From Petrotoga sp. UBA5851 (lineage in GTDB: Bacteria; Thermotogota; Thermotogae; Petrotogales; Petrotogaceae), in contig DJGH01000071.1 in assembly GCA_002431635.1 (NCBI GenBank), forward strand, positions 12,516 through 28,631: a stretch of 16,116 nucleotides of DNA, given 5' to 3'. The position numbers and the translations under genes were made by a program. The notes under the pieces are model-generated. The model searched no databases, was not told the origin of the DNA, and saw nothing but the letters and a program-made list of their open reading frames with translations. Positions within the stretch are counted from its first letter, which is position 1, and the number at the start of each line of letters is the position of its first letter. Of the stretch, positions 1 through 7,667 are shown piece by piece.

Positions 1-2
1 CT

Positions 3-80
3 GGCCTTACGGGATTCATTCTTAAAATTATGCCAACAGAGGCAGATTGCGAAAATATATCTGAATTAAGCAACACATAG
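3..80 (+). CDS. possible 3' end of a rightward gene, cut by window edge
   Basis: A frame open from the window edge gives about 25 residues ending in MPTEADCENISELSNT, then TAG. Its charged composition and codon mix look like a real C-terminus, and the bidirectional hairpin at 201-220 would suit a gene converging on malic enzyme. I do not recognise the family. The opposite strand gives a rival reading: an ATG at 89-91 with GGAGG at 103-107 and an extended -10 (TGATATAAT) at 142-150, open to the left edge. The two overlap, so at most one is likely real. I slightly favour the rightward reading because the leftward peptide has an unremarkable, low-charge sequence. Bases 81-200 otherwise hold only AT-rich sequence. 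Confidence 0.35.
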   Translation, partial: GLTGFILKIMPTEADCENISELSNT

Positions 81-194
81 CTGCTCTGCATAAGATTATC
101 ATCCTCCAAATTTCAAATAACAGTTTTCTTTCCTTTACATAATTATATCATATAATTTACAAAAAAAATATGACATTAACATAATAACTTATTA

Positions 195-220
195 ACAAAA
201 AATCCCGTAAAGACGGGATT
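195..220 (-). terminator. rho-independent terminator after malic enzyme, probably bidirectional
   Basis: An 8-bp perfect stem (AATCCCGT at 201-208, ACGGGATT at 213-220) encloses a 4-base loop. In the leftward direction it runs straight into a T-rich tract (196-200 and on). The malic enzyme stop codon (219-221) overlaps the stem. Reading rightward, the stem is followed by ATTTTTTTAT, so it could also stop a converging transcript. Confidence 0.85.
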
Positions 221-1454
221 ATTTTTTTATAGCATTATTTAATTTTTCTATAAGTTCATTTTTTCGTTTCTCTATATCAATTGTCTTCCTGGCAAGACCT
301 TGCTCAACTGCAGTTCTCGAAACGGCAGCAGCAACATTTGGCGCAACATTAGGGTTATAGGCACTGGGAATAATATGATCAAAAGCAAGTTCTGATTCAG
401 TTACAAGACCCGATATGGCATAAGCAGCATTTATCTTCATTTCGTCTGTTATCTTTCTAGCTCTGACATCTATCGCGCCTCTAAAGATACCAGGAAAAAC
501 AAGCACGTTATTGACCTGGTTAGGTGTATCAGAACGTCCTGTTGCAGCAATTCTAGCACCAAAAGAAATAGCCTGATGATAAGATATTTCTGGATCTGGA
601 TTTGAAAGAGCAAAAACAATCGGGTTAGTGTTCATGCTTCTGATTACTTTTTCATCAAAAGCTCCTGGCTTAGAAACACCAATAAGCACATCCGCCCCTT
701 TGGCCACTGTATAAAGATCCCCTTTAAGCATTTGATGATTGGTACTCTCCGAAAGATACTGTTGAACCCTGTTAAGATTTGCCATGCCCCTATAGAGAAC
801 ACCATTTAAATCTACCATAAAAATATTCTCTGCTCCAGCTTTAACAAGAAGTCGACCTATTGCTGATCCTGCTGCTCCACAGCCGTTAACAACAATTTTC
901 GCGGTACTGATCTGTCTGCTTGTAAGTTTCAAAGCATTTATAAGACCGGCAAGAACAGCCACGGCAGTACCATGCTGATCATCATGAAAAACCGGTATAT
1001 CCATTATTTCTTTAAGTTCATCTTCTATATCATAGCACTTGGGAGAAGATATATCTTCAAGATTAATACCAGCGAATGTAGGTTCAAGAAGTTTTACAGT
1101 CTCAATTATTTTTTTCGGATCTTTAGTACCAAGGCATATAGGTATAGCGTCAACATCGCCAAACCTTTTGAAAAGAACTGCTTTTCCTTCCATGACAGGC
1201 ATGGCCGCTTGTGGGCCGATATCCCCTAGTCCAAGAACTCTTGTTCCGTCAGTAACTACTGCTACCATGTTTCCCCTACATGTAAGGTCAAAGGAAAGAT
1301 CATCTTCCACTTTTATTGCAAGACATGGCTGAGCTACTCCTGGAGTGTACGCAATGCTCAAATCATAAGGCGTATTAAGTGGAACTTTTGAAACAATTCC
1401 AAGTTTTCCATTATTTTCTCGGTGAAGCTTTAGAGATTCTGCTTTTAAATCCAT
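219..1454 (-). CDS. NAD(P)-dependent malic enzyme (short bacterial type)
   Basis: Oxidative decarboxylation of L-malate to pyruvate and CO2 in the cytoplasm with reduction of NAD or NADP. The 411-residue length fits the short bacterial form, which lacks the phosphotransacetylase-like C-terminal domain of long MaeB. Visible motifs are YTPGVA (36-41, catalytic Tyr36), MEGKAVLFK (88-96, catalytic Lys91), the metal-binding region with NLEDI (131-135) and FHDDQHGTA (156-164), the nucleotide-binding loop GCGAAG (191-196), and SNPDPE plus the TGRSD region further on. The ATG at 1452-1454 has AAGGAG about 8 bases upstream. It is the last gene of the leftward operon, 23 bases after the zinc-ribbon gene, and ends in a strong terminator. 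The cofactor cannot be assigned from the sequence alone. Family certain; link to its upstream neighbours unclear. Confidence 0.95.
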   Translation of the reverse strand: MDLKAESLKLHRENNGKLGIVSKVPLNTPYDLSIAYTPGVAQPCLAIKVEDDLSFDLTCRGNMVAVVTDGTRVLGLGDIGPQAAMPVMEGKAVLFKRFGDVDAIPICLGTKDPKKIIETVKLLEPTFAGINLEDISSPKCYDIEDELKEIMDIPVFHDDQHGTAVAVLAGLINALKLTSRQISTAKIVVNGCGAAGSAIGRLLVKAGAENIFMVDLNGVLYRGMANLNRVQQYLSESTNHQMLKGDLYTVAKGADVLIGVSKPGAFDEKVIRSMNTNPIVFALSNPDPEISYHQAISFGARIAATGRSDTPNQVNNVLVFPGIFRGAIDVRARKITDEMKINAAYAISGLVTESELAFDHIIPSAYNPNVAPNVAAAVSRTAVEQGLARKTIDIEKRKNELIEKLNNAIKK

Positions 1455-1477
1455 ATTTTTTCTCCTTCAACAATCAT

Positions 1478-1816
1478 TTAATCTTCAGCAATTTCATCCT
1501 CTTCCTCTGAATCATCATCGTACTCTTTTCTATTCTCTCCGATTTTGTAATTTTTACTATTTTTCTTTATACCAATGTCTTCGTCTTTTTCTGATTCGGA
1601 CAGCTCAGGAATAGAGGCTTCCACCTTCTTCCATTCGCTTATGTTCTCATAATCTTCAGGTGCACTTATATCCTGCTGATTGTAGTTAATATCCTTGATT
1701 ATCGGTTTTTCCCTGCTTTGAAAGTGATGAAACCCATCCTTGTTCTCTGGACATCTTGTATTTCTTGTATTCGGAGATAGCTTTATTCCGCAGTGCTGAC
1801 AATAAAGTTCAGGCAT
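1478..1816 (-). CDS. small zinc-ribbon protein with acidic tail, unknown function
   Basis: I do not recognise this 112-residue protein. Its N-terminus holds a putative zinc site: Cys6 and Cys9 (YCQHCG), Cys22 and His30/His31. The rest looks disordered and becomes highly acidic, ending in DDDSEEEDEIAED. The start is taken as the ATG at 1814-1816, because AGGGGTGATC, a close match to the 16S anti-Shine-Dalgarno complement, lies just before it. A longer reading from a TTG at 1837 has no such support. The start sits 4 bases after the stop of the upstream small gene, which implies translational coupling. An acidic tail could bind basic proteins or nucleic-acid partners, but that is a guess. Confidence 0.75.
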   Translation of the reverse strand: MPELYCQHCGIKLSPNTRNTRCPENKDGFHHFQSREKPIIKDINYNQQDISAPEDYENISEWKKVEASIPELSESEKDEDIGIKKNSKNYKIGENRKEYDDDSEEEDEIAED

Positions 1817-1820
1817 ATGA

Positions 1821-2168
1821 TCACCCCTGTTTATCAATTTCTTTGCTGCGTAAATCTTCCTGCATGGTATAATAACCTGCTGTTATAGCCTTTTTTCCTG
1901 TCTGAAGCTTCATCTGATCCATTCTTACATTTACCAGTTTATCTTTTAATAGTTTCTGCCTTTCAATATCCTTATTATAGATGTTTTCAAATTTTTTTGC
2001 AACCTGTGGAAAAACGATGTATTTTTCAATTTTGGCAAATAATTGCATCCGTAAATCCAGCATTTGGTTTAACATGTCAAAATCCTGCATCTGCAGAGAT
2101 TTGTCTATAGCTTGTTCTACCTGATCCAGATCTGTACTTATCATTAAAATATCCTCTTCCTCGTTCAT
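1821..2168 (-). CDS. small helical protein, possibly FliT-like flagellar chaperone
   Basis: A 115-residue protein, predicted by eye to be almost wholly helical with heptad-like spacing, with no cysteine and no membrane segment. The middle (DMLNQMLDLRMQLFAKIEKY) followed by a C-terminal QTGKKAITAGY is reminiscent of FliT/FlgN-type flagellar chaperones, whose C-termini often carry a GKKA..aY pattern. This is pattern memory, not a search result, and no other flagellar gene is in the window. Its ATG overlaps the radical SAM stop codon by 4 bases (ATGA). An internal ATG (Met9) preceded by GAGGAAGAGGA is an alternative start. Real gene likely; function tentative. Confidence 0.7.
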   Translation of the reverse strand: MNEEEDILMISTDLDQVEQAIDKSLQMQDFDMLNQMLDLRMQLFAKIEKYIVFPQVAKKFENIYNKDIERQKLLKDKLVNVRMDQMKLQTGKKAITAGYYTMQEDLRSKEIDKQG

Positions 2169-3526
2169 AATTCACCAGCCTTTCTTTTTACAAATTTTGA
2201 ACGTTCAATATGCAAGTAATCCTTTATTTCCTGCATTTGTACATTATTAATACCCTTGCTCCACCAGAATGGAAGATACTTGTTATTAAGCAAAAATGGA
2301 TCGGTATCAGATGAAAATATCTCTTGTTTTAAAAGATCATAATGATCCTTGGTACCAGGTATCGGAGTATATTCATTAACTATCGGAAGTATTTCAAGAT
2401 CAAAACAAAAATTTATTGCATTGTATATATCGTCTTTATTCTGCTGAGGAAGATTGCCTATTATATATGCACCAATATCAGTAGATGAAAAACCTGCATT
2501 CTTAAGATTTTTAACAGCATTTATAAGATCAGCATTTGAAACTTTTCCACCTGTTTTTTTCTGCAGCGAAGAGTCTGACGTTTCATATCCCAAACGAATT
2601 GTTTTAAAGTTTGCTTTTTTAAGAAGCTCCGCTACAAGAGGAGATACTTTTTTTGCATGAATACCGTTAGGCAGATGATAACGTGTTTCAAAGGTCGATA
2701 ACAAGTCTAAAAGTTCTAGCAGATGAGGATGAAGTAAAAAGGCATCATCGAAGAAAACTACGTCCTTTATGCTTTTCTTTAAAACAATTGCCTTAACGTT
2801 ATTTTTTATACTTTCCACACTTCTGTATTTATATGACCACATATTAGGCGTCATACAGTAAGAACATTTGTATGGGCAACCAATTGAACTTAATAGGACT
2901 GCGTACTGAAGATCTGATTTGTAAAGATCATAAGCAGGATCAAGTTCTTCGAACCAATCAAAAGTTTCACAATCTTGTCCGAAATTTTTAAGAAGCTCTA
3001 TCACTGGAGAAAGACCAGTACCCGGAAGTACTTTGACATTTAATGGAGAAAAAGTAGATCTGGCATGCTCTGGAAGAATGTTAGCATATATGCCGCCAAG
3101 AAAAACAGGCGTATCAGGAAAAATTCTTCTGATATGTTCTATGGTATCTAATGTGCCTTTATACCAGTAAGTCATTGTAGTAGTAAGAAGAACCGCATCA
3201 ATACTTTGTCCGGAATAAGTACGAAGCTTATCCATAAAGATCTCTTCCGGAAAACCATATCTTTTAAATTTCCGAGGTATGTTTTTTATAATCTCGGGTT
3301 TGTCTATTTCCTCATAGATAAAACTTCCCATACCATACTCTAATTTTCTGCATGAATAAGAAAAAGGCTCTACTCTTTCATCAAACCTATCAAGACAGTC
3401 AATAAGGAAAACTTCATGTCCATACCTTCTCAGAATAGCCGCCACATAAAGTAAGCCCACTGGTTTAAGCCAGTAATCAAAGGCAGCGGAATCTTCAATC
3501 CAAGGATTAATAAGCAAAAATCTCAA
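2165..3526 (-). CDS. B12-binding-domain radical SAM protein, unknown substrate
   Basis: 453 residues. Residues 1 to about 180 look like a cobalamin-binding Rossmann domain (FLLINPW, then GLLYVAAILRRYGHEV, then LGGIYANILPEHA). The radical SAM core begins near 208 with the cluster motif CPYKCSYC (Cys217, Cys221, Cys224), and the C-terminal part carries the PIPGT motif common in B12-type radical SAM enzymes. Such enzymes make a 5'-deoxyadenosyl radical from S-adenosylmethionine. Methylation or ring rearrangement is typical of the class, but nothing here fixes the substrate. The start is TTG (3524-3526) with GGGAGG 6 bases upstream; no ATG nearby fits. It heads the leftward operon, and its stop overlaps the next start (ATGA). 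The classic DxHxxG B12-ligand motif is not evident, so cobalamin would bind without a histidine ligand, if at all. Confidence 0.85.
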   Translation of the reverse strand: MRFLLINPWIEDSAAFDYWLKPVGLLYVAAILRRYGHEVFLIDCLDRFDERVEPFSYSCRKLEYGMGSFIYEEIDKPEIIKNIPRKFKRYGFPEEIFMDKLRTYSGQSIDAVLLTTTMTYWYKGTLDTIEHIRRIFPDTPVFLGGIYANILPEHARSTFSPLNVKVLPGTGLSPVIELLKNFGQDCETFDWFEELDPAYDLYKSDLQYAVLLSSIGCPYKCSYCMTPNMWSYKYRSVESIKNNVKAIVLKKSIKDVVFFDDAFLLHPHLLELLDLLSTFETRYHLPNGIHAKKVSPLVAELLKKANFKTIRLGYETSDSSLQKKTGGKVSNADLINAVKNLKNAGFSSTDIGAYIIGNLPQQNKDDIYNAINFCFDLEILPIVNEYTPIPGTKDHYDLLKQEIFSSDTDPFLLNNKYLPFWWSKGINNVQMQEIKDYLHIERSKFVKRKAGEL

Positions 3527-3561
3527 CTAGTTCCTCCCTTTCATACGATAATAATAAAGTG

Positions 3562-3579
3562 CGCTCCGTTTAAGGAGCG
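3562..3579 (-). terminator. short GC-rich hairpin between the kinase gene and the radical SAM operon
   Basis: CGCTCC (3562-3567) and GGAGCG (3574-3579) form a perfect 6-bp stem around a 6-base loop. In the leftward direction it is followed by CACTTTATTATTATCG, which is T-rich but not a clean T-run. It may attenuate or partly end the salvage transcript. The rest of the gap (3527-3625) is AT-rich and shows no convincing promoter. Confidence 0.4.
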
Positions 3580-3625
3580 ATAAAAATATTTATTTAATTT
3601 TACCATGTTATTTCTTTCCTGATGT

Positions 3626-4483
3626 TTAAAATTTGTATTCATTATAGTACTTTTTGGCAAGTTGTATGGAAACATCATCTTTAAAGATCTTTGTACTATA
3701 CTTGAGAAGTTTTTTGGAAATAGCAGTGCTAAACTTTGATGCTTTGAAAACTCCTCCAAAAAATATTATTTCTTTAAGATCCTTAATATTTTTTTCAATC
3801 TCTTTAACCCTTTTAAAAAGAATTTCGCTTCCATTTTCTACAAGTATATCTACGAGTTTGGAATCTTTGCTGAGGGCTGCTGCAGAAAAAGACGATATAA
3901 GCGCTTTAAAATTTTTGTCGTTTTGAAGATTAACCAGCTGAAAATATTCCTTTACATTAAAAAAACTCAGAAGTTCATCAAAAACCGGATCATACTCATA
4001 AAGACCATCATGGTAAAGAAGAGCATGTCTGATTATTTCTTTTGAAAACCAGTAGGCACTTGCTTCATCAGCAAACAGATGTCCCCATCCGCCATTTCTG
4101 TACTCATTGCCACATCCATCCTGACCATAGACTATTGATCCTGTTCCACAAATTATGACAACACCCTTTCCCTTACCAAAAACAATATCGTAAACAGCCT
4201 GAACATCTGTCATAAGAATTTTTTTTTCTGTTGAAAAAGTAATATCAAGTATCTCCTGCAGCTTACGTTTCCTGAGAGGATCACCTAGTCCAGAAAAACC
4301 TCCGGCTATAATATCGGTTTGCCCAAAATCCCTCTTTACCTCATTAAAAATACTTATAAGCATATCTTCGGACATTGAAGTCAGATTAACCCCATAAGGA
4401 TAAACCTTGCTTTTTATTTCATAATCAGATATACAACTTATTTTAAGAGAACCTCCCCCTCCATCCATACCTATAACCTTCAT
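3626..4483 (-). CDS. murK: BadF/BadG-type sugar kinase, probable MurNAc/GlcNAc kinase
   Basis: 285-residue member of the actin-fold BadF/BadG/BcrA/BcrD ATPase family, a little shorter than usual. The phosphate-1 motif is DGGGGS (7-12), a probable catalytic Asp93 sits in MTDVQAVYDI, the adenosine/phosphate-2 region is CGTGSIVYG (112-120), and GGWG (131-134) leads into FADEASAY. In Clostridium acetobutylicum, murQ is paired with a kinase of this family (MurK) that phosphorylates MurNAc and GlcNAc with ATP, and the context here is the same. It would feed MurNAc-6-phosphate to MurQ. It is the last gene of the operon; its ATG overlaps the regulator's stop by 4 bases, with AAGGAG upstream. Several usually conserved glycines are replaced by alanine, so specificity is uncertain; a GlcNAc-only kinase is the main alternative. 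Confidence 0.75.
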   Translation of the reverse strand: MKVIGMDGGGGSLKISCISDYEIKSKVYPYGVNLTSMSEDMLISIFNEVKRDFGQTDIIAGGFSGLGDPLRKRKLQEILDITFSTEKKILMTDVQAVYDIVFGKGKGVVIICGTGSIVYGQDGCGNEYRNGGWGHLFADEASAYWFSKEIIRHALLYHDGLYEYDPVFDELLSFFNVKEYFQLVNLQNDKNFKALISSFSAAALSKDSKLVDILVENGSEILFKRVKEIEKNIKDLKEIIFFGGVFKASKFSTAISKKLLKYSTKIFKDDVSIQLAKKYYNEYKF

Positions 4484-5280
4484 ATACTTCTCCTTACAAG
4501 CTTAAGCTTGTACTTATCTCCTCTATATATTGATTCAACATATTCTATACACTTATTATGAGCCACGTATGTATATCGATGACGCAAAAGCCCGTAATTC
4601 ATATCTTTCATATCCAGCATTCTAAGTTCAGACTGTGAGAGCCTTGCTATTTCTATAATCTCCTGAGCATACTCAAACTTTATTTCAAATTCATCCTTAA
4701 GAGTCTTATATATTGAAAGTTTTGAAAAATCTCTTTCAACAAGACTCAATATACGTATATCAACAAGCGGGTTAAGATAACATTTTTCAATCCCATAAGG
4801 TTCATCGTCGAGATATCTTACTCTTTCTATAAGTAAGACCATTCCCTTGGTCGGCATCGCAAATTTTTCAAAAACATAGCTTGGCGGAGAAACCAGAGCA
4901 TTATGCAGAACCAGCGAACTGACTTTTCTTCCTTCCTGGGAGGCTTCCTCGGAAAGCCCTGCAAGAGAGCTTATTTCTTCTTCTCTCTTTTTTTGAATAA
5001 TATAGGTTCCTCTGCCTTTATGAGAAGAAAGTATTCTTTCCCTTTTAAGCTCTTGAAGTGCATTACGCATAGTCAAGCGGCTGACGTTGAACTCTTGACA
5101 AAGCTCGTTTTCCGTTGGAAGTTTTTCTTCATATTCATTTTTTTCTATTCTGGCTTTTAATATCTGATATATTTTATAATATATCGGTATATTATTCAGA
5201 TTAAGTGCTTGTGTATTTGTCTCATCTTTTCCAGTGCTGACCGGATATTTCCATCCGCTGTCCTGAGCATTTTTTCGCAT
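4480..5280 (-). CDS. GntR-family transcriptional regulator with UTRA sensor domain
   Basis: 266 residues. A GntR winged helix-turn-helix spans about 31-96 (LPTENELCQEFNVSRLTMRN around 54-73, wing GRGTYI at 89-94). A UTRA effector domain follows from about 118 to the end, typical of HutC-subfamily regulators that sense small ligands such as sugar phosphates. The ATG at 5278-5280 has GGAGGG 12 bases upstream, and no other start is visible before the DNA-binding domain. The first 28 codons therefore overlap the end of murQ in another frame. It sits inside the salvage operon, so it probably controls that operon and the divergent importer, as NagR-type regulators do; GlcNAc-6-phosphate or MurNAc-6-phosphate would be likely effectors. 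The palindromes at 8855-8879 are candidate operators. Effector and sites are inferred. Confidence 0.9.
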   Translation of the reverse strand: MRKNAQDSGWKYPVSTGKDETNTQALNLNNIPIYYKIYQILKARIEKNEYEEKLPTENELCQEFNVSRLTMRNALQELKRERILSSHKGRGTYIIQKKREEEISSLAGLSEEASQEGRKVSSLVLHNALVSPPSYVFEKFAMPTKGMVLLIERVRYLDDEPYGIEKCYLNPLVDIRILSLVERDFSKLSIYKTLKDEFEIKFEYAQEIIEIARLSQSELRMLDMKDMNYGLLRHRYTYVAHNKCIEYVESIYRGDKYKLKLVRRSI

Positions 5281-6113
5281 AATTCTCTTTCACCCTCCGT
5301 AAGTGCCATAAGTATTGCAACCGGTACATTCTTTTCAGAAGCTACTATTATTTGTTCAGCTTTTTCATAGCTAATACCGGCAATACCACAGACAATTCTT
5401 ATAGCTCTGTCCATGAGTTTCTCATTCATTATTTTTACACCGATCATATAATTCCCAAAAACCCGACCGGTTTTTATCATAGTTGCTGTGCTTATCATAT
5501 TCAGTATAAGTTTTTGGGCTGTCCCTGCTTTGAGTCTTGTGCTTCCTGTAAGTACCTCAGGACCAGTATATGCACTTATAACAATATCAGCCGAATCAGA
5601 AAGATTTGGATCTGAAACATTACATATTAAGCAAGTACTGCAACCAATAGTCTTGGCATAACTCAGTGCCCCTTTTACAAAGGGTGTCCTGCCGCTGGCA
5701 GTAATTCCTATAACTACATCTTCTGGCATCAAAGATATCTGCTTAAGGGCAGCTTCGCCAGTTTCAGAACTATCCTCCGCATTTTCAACGGCATTTACAA
5801 ATGCTTTATCTCCACCTGCAAGAATAGGAACAAAAATTCCCTCTTCTACACCGAAAGTTGGAATAATCTCGGCACTATCAAGAACCGCAAGTCTTCCACT
5901 AGTACCTGCCCCAACATATACTACCCGTGCAAATTTTTTTACGGCTCTTATACAGAATTCGACAGTTTTTCCTATTTCTGTAATACAGTGAGCAACTGCC
6001 TGCGGCACTTTGGAATCCTCAGCGTTCATCACTTCAAGTATTTGATATACATCCATGCTGTCAAGATTAACTGTATCAGGATTAGGTTTTTCTGTATCCA
6101 ATTTTTCAAACAT
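5196..6113 (-). CDS. murQ: N-acetylmuramic acid 6-phosphate etherase
   Basis: Cleaves the lactyl ether of MurNAc-6-phosphate, giving GlcNAc-6-phosphate and D-lactate in the cytoplasm. Length (305) and the whole domain plan match MurQ: MNAED near 29-33, the SIS-fold motif GAGTSGRLAVLD (68-79), AGGDKAFVNAVENAEDS (99-115) and a second sugar-phosphate loop TASGRTP. Glu82 and Glu113 line up with the two catalytic glutamates of E. coli MurQ (Glu83, Glu114). The ATG at 6111-6113 follows the nagZ stop by 3 bases with GAGGTG just upstream. Its 3' end overlaps the regulator's start by 85 bases. The next enzymes in the route, NagA and NagB, are not in this window. Confidence 0.96.
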   Translation of the reverse strand: MFEKLDTEKPNPDTVNLDSMDVYQILEVMNAEDSKVPQAVAHCITEIGKTVEFCIRAVKKFARVVYVGAGTSGRLAVLDSAEIIPTFGVEEGIFVPILAGGDKAFVNAVENAEDSSETGEAALKQISLMPEDVVIGITASGRTPFVKGALSYAKTIGCSTCLICNVSDPNLSDSADIVISAYTGPEVLTGSTRLKAGTAQKLILNMISTATMIKTGRVFGNYMIGVKIMNEKLMDRAIRIVCGIAGISYEKAEQIIVASEKNVPVAILMALTEGERELCEKMLRTADGNIRSALEKMRQIHKHLI

Positions 6114-6116
6114 ATT

Positions 6117-7667
6117 TCACACCTCGTCGCTGTTATATTCTTTTACGCTTAGTGTTCCCAAAGGCTTGAGCTGACCATTTAAAACCTTAAGAAGCGATCT
6201 CTGTGAAACCATTTCATACCCATATGTCAATAAAGAGTTTCTGACTCCTTTTATGAAACAGTCATAAGGATTTCTTAAAGCTATTATAAGTGATTTAGGA
6301 GAAATATTACATAGTTCTTCGATAAGCTTTCTCTGACCTGTTTTTAAATGAGCGTTTTCTGTAAAAATAATATTTACTTTAGAACAATCAATATCCTTTA
6401 AAAGTTCTTTTATCTTAGAAGTCTCGATTTCAGGCTCAACCATACATATTTCTTTTTCAAATAGTTTCGCCACTTGTCTAGCTATCATTGGAACACCGGC
6501 ATTAGGGCCATCTTCTACTTGAACCTGACGGGTAAGCTTTACTGAAAAAACTTTTCCAACCTCCTCGCTTTTTAGTGGAAGAATTGATTTATCCGATATT
6601 CTGCCGGTCACTGACCTATCGGTTATCTTTTGGATCAGTTCTAAATTTTGATCGGATCCTATATCTGAAATACAGTATTTTTGATTGGAAACACTATTAG
6701 CTCTTTCTGTAAACTTTTCTATTCTTGTAAAAGATTCCGAAACTCTTTCATAAACGGTCTCATCTTTTTTGACTATACTGCAAAGATAGTTGTATACACG
6801 GACCTGTACAAGAGGATCATGACAAAAAGTAAGAACGTCCATACCTGCTTTTAAAGACATAATCATAGCTTGTTCAGGAGAATAGTAATTGCTCACCCCA
6901 CCCATGGAAAGATCATCTGATACCAGAACTCCATTATATCCAAGTTTCTGCCTTGCCAATCCGGTAAGAACCTCATATGAAAGAGAAGCAGGTTCCTTGT
7001 CTGTTTGAATAGACGGAATATAGATATGTGAAGGCATAATAGATTCACATGCGAGCTCTCTGAAAGGTCTGAGTTCAAATTCCATGAGCTCTTTTTCATT
7101 AATATCAAGAACAGGAAGATCAATATGAGCATCTACACTTACCCTGCCTTTACCAGGAAAATGCTTTAGACATGTCATAACCCCCTCTTCATGCATTGCA
7201 TTTACAAATTGTTTTGAGTTTTCTATAACCTTATCGATAGAATCGGAATAACTTCTCACACCTATTCCAGGATTTTTTGGATTACAGTTTATATCTACAA
7301 CTGGAGCAAGATTCCAATTTATGCCGATAGTTTTCATCTCTCTAGCTAATATCCTAGAAACTTCATAAACACAAGCAGGATCATTTACAGCAGTCAAAGC
7401 CATTGAACCAGGGGAAACAGAAAATCCTTCCCGTAAACGGCTTACTATACCACCCTCTTGATCTATAGATATAAGCGGTCTATATCCTAAAAAGGTATTT
7501 ATATCGTCTATAAGCTTTTTTACTTGTTGAGGACTAACTATATTCCTTGCAAAAAGAATAATTGCCCCAGGCATTATCTGTTCCAACAAATATTTGGTTT
7601 CATCATCCAGAACTGCTGAAGGAATCCCTATCATAAATAACTTTCCGTTTTCTCTCTCCTGCGTCAT
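6117..7667 (-). CDS. nagZ: beta-N-acetylglucosaminidase NagZ (GH3), cytoplasmic two-domain form
   Basis: Removes non-reducing-end GlcNAc from peptidoglycan fragments. The glycoside hydrolase family 3 barrel (about 1-340) shows SIDQEGG (67-73), KHFPGKG (168-174) with the Asp179-x-His181 dyad used as the acid/base in NagZ enzymes, and SDDLSMGG (250-257) holding the nucleophile aspartate (251 or 252). A further C-terminal domain to 516 resembles the two-domain Gram-positive NagZ rather than the roughly 340-residue Gram-negative form. There is no signal peptide: the N-terminus MTQERENGK is hydrophilic and leads straight into the barrel, so it should act on imported material. The start overlaps the namZ stop by 4 bases (ATGA) with GGGAGGG 6 bases upstream. 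It lies between namZ and murQ, as expected for MurNAc salvage. Confidence 0.93.
   Translation of the reverse strand: MTQERENGKLFMIGIPSAVLDDETKYLLEQIMPGAIILFARNIVSPQQVKKLIDDINTFLGYRPLISIDQEGGIVSRLREGFSVSPGSMALTAVNDPACVYEVSRILAREMKTIGINWNLAPVVDINCNPKNPGIGVRSYSDSIDKVIENSKQFVNAMHEEGVMTCLKHFPGKGRVSVDAHIDLPVLDINEKELMEFELRPFRELACESIMPSHIYIPSIQTDKEPASLSYEVLTGLARQKLGYNGVLVSDDLSMGGVSNYYSPEQAMIMSLKAGMDVLTFCHDPLVQVRVYNYLCSIVKKDETVYERVSESFTRIEKFTERANSVSNQKYCISDIGSDQNLELIQKITDRSVTGRISDKSILPLKSEEVGKVFSVKLTRQVQVEDGPNAGVPMIARQVAKLFEKEICMVEPEIETSKIKELLKDIDCSKVNIIFTENAHLKTGQRKLIEELCNISPKSLIIALRNPYDCFIKGVRNSLLTYGYEMVSQRSLLKVLNGQLKPLGTLSVKEYNSDEV

Noticed and set aside
972..1332. Open frames opposite malic enzyme
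   Set aside because: They are antisense to strongly conserved malic enzyme motifs and have no ribosome site or family resemblance.
1817..1837. TTG start for the zinc-ribbon gene
   Set aside because: It overlaps the end of the upstream gene without a ribosome site, whereas the ATG at 1816 follows a near-perfect one.
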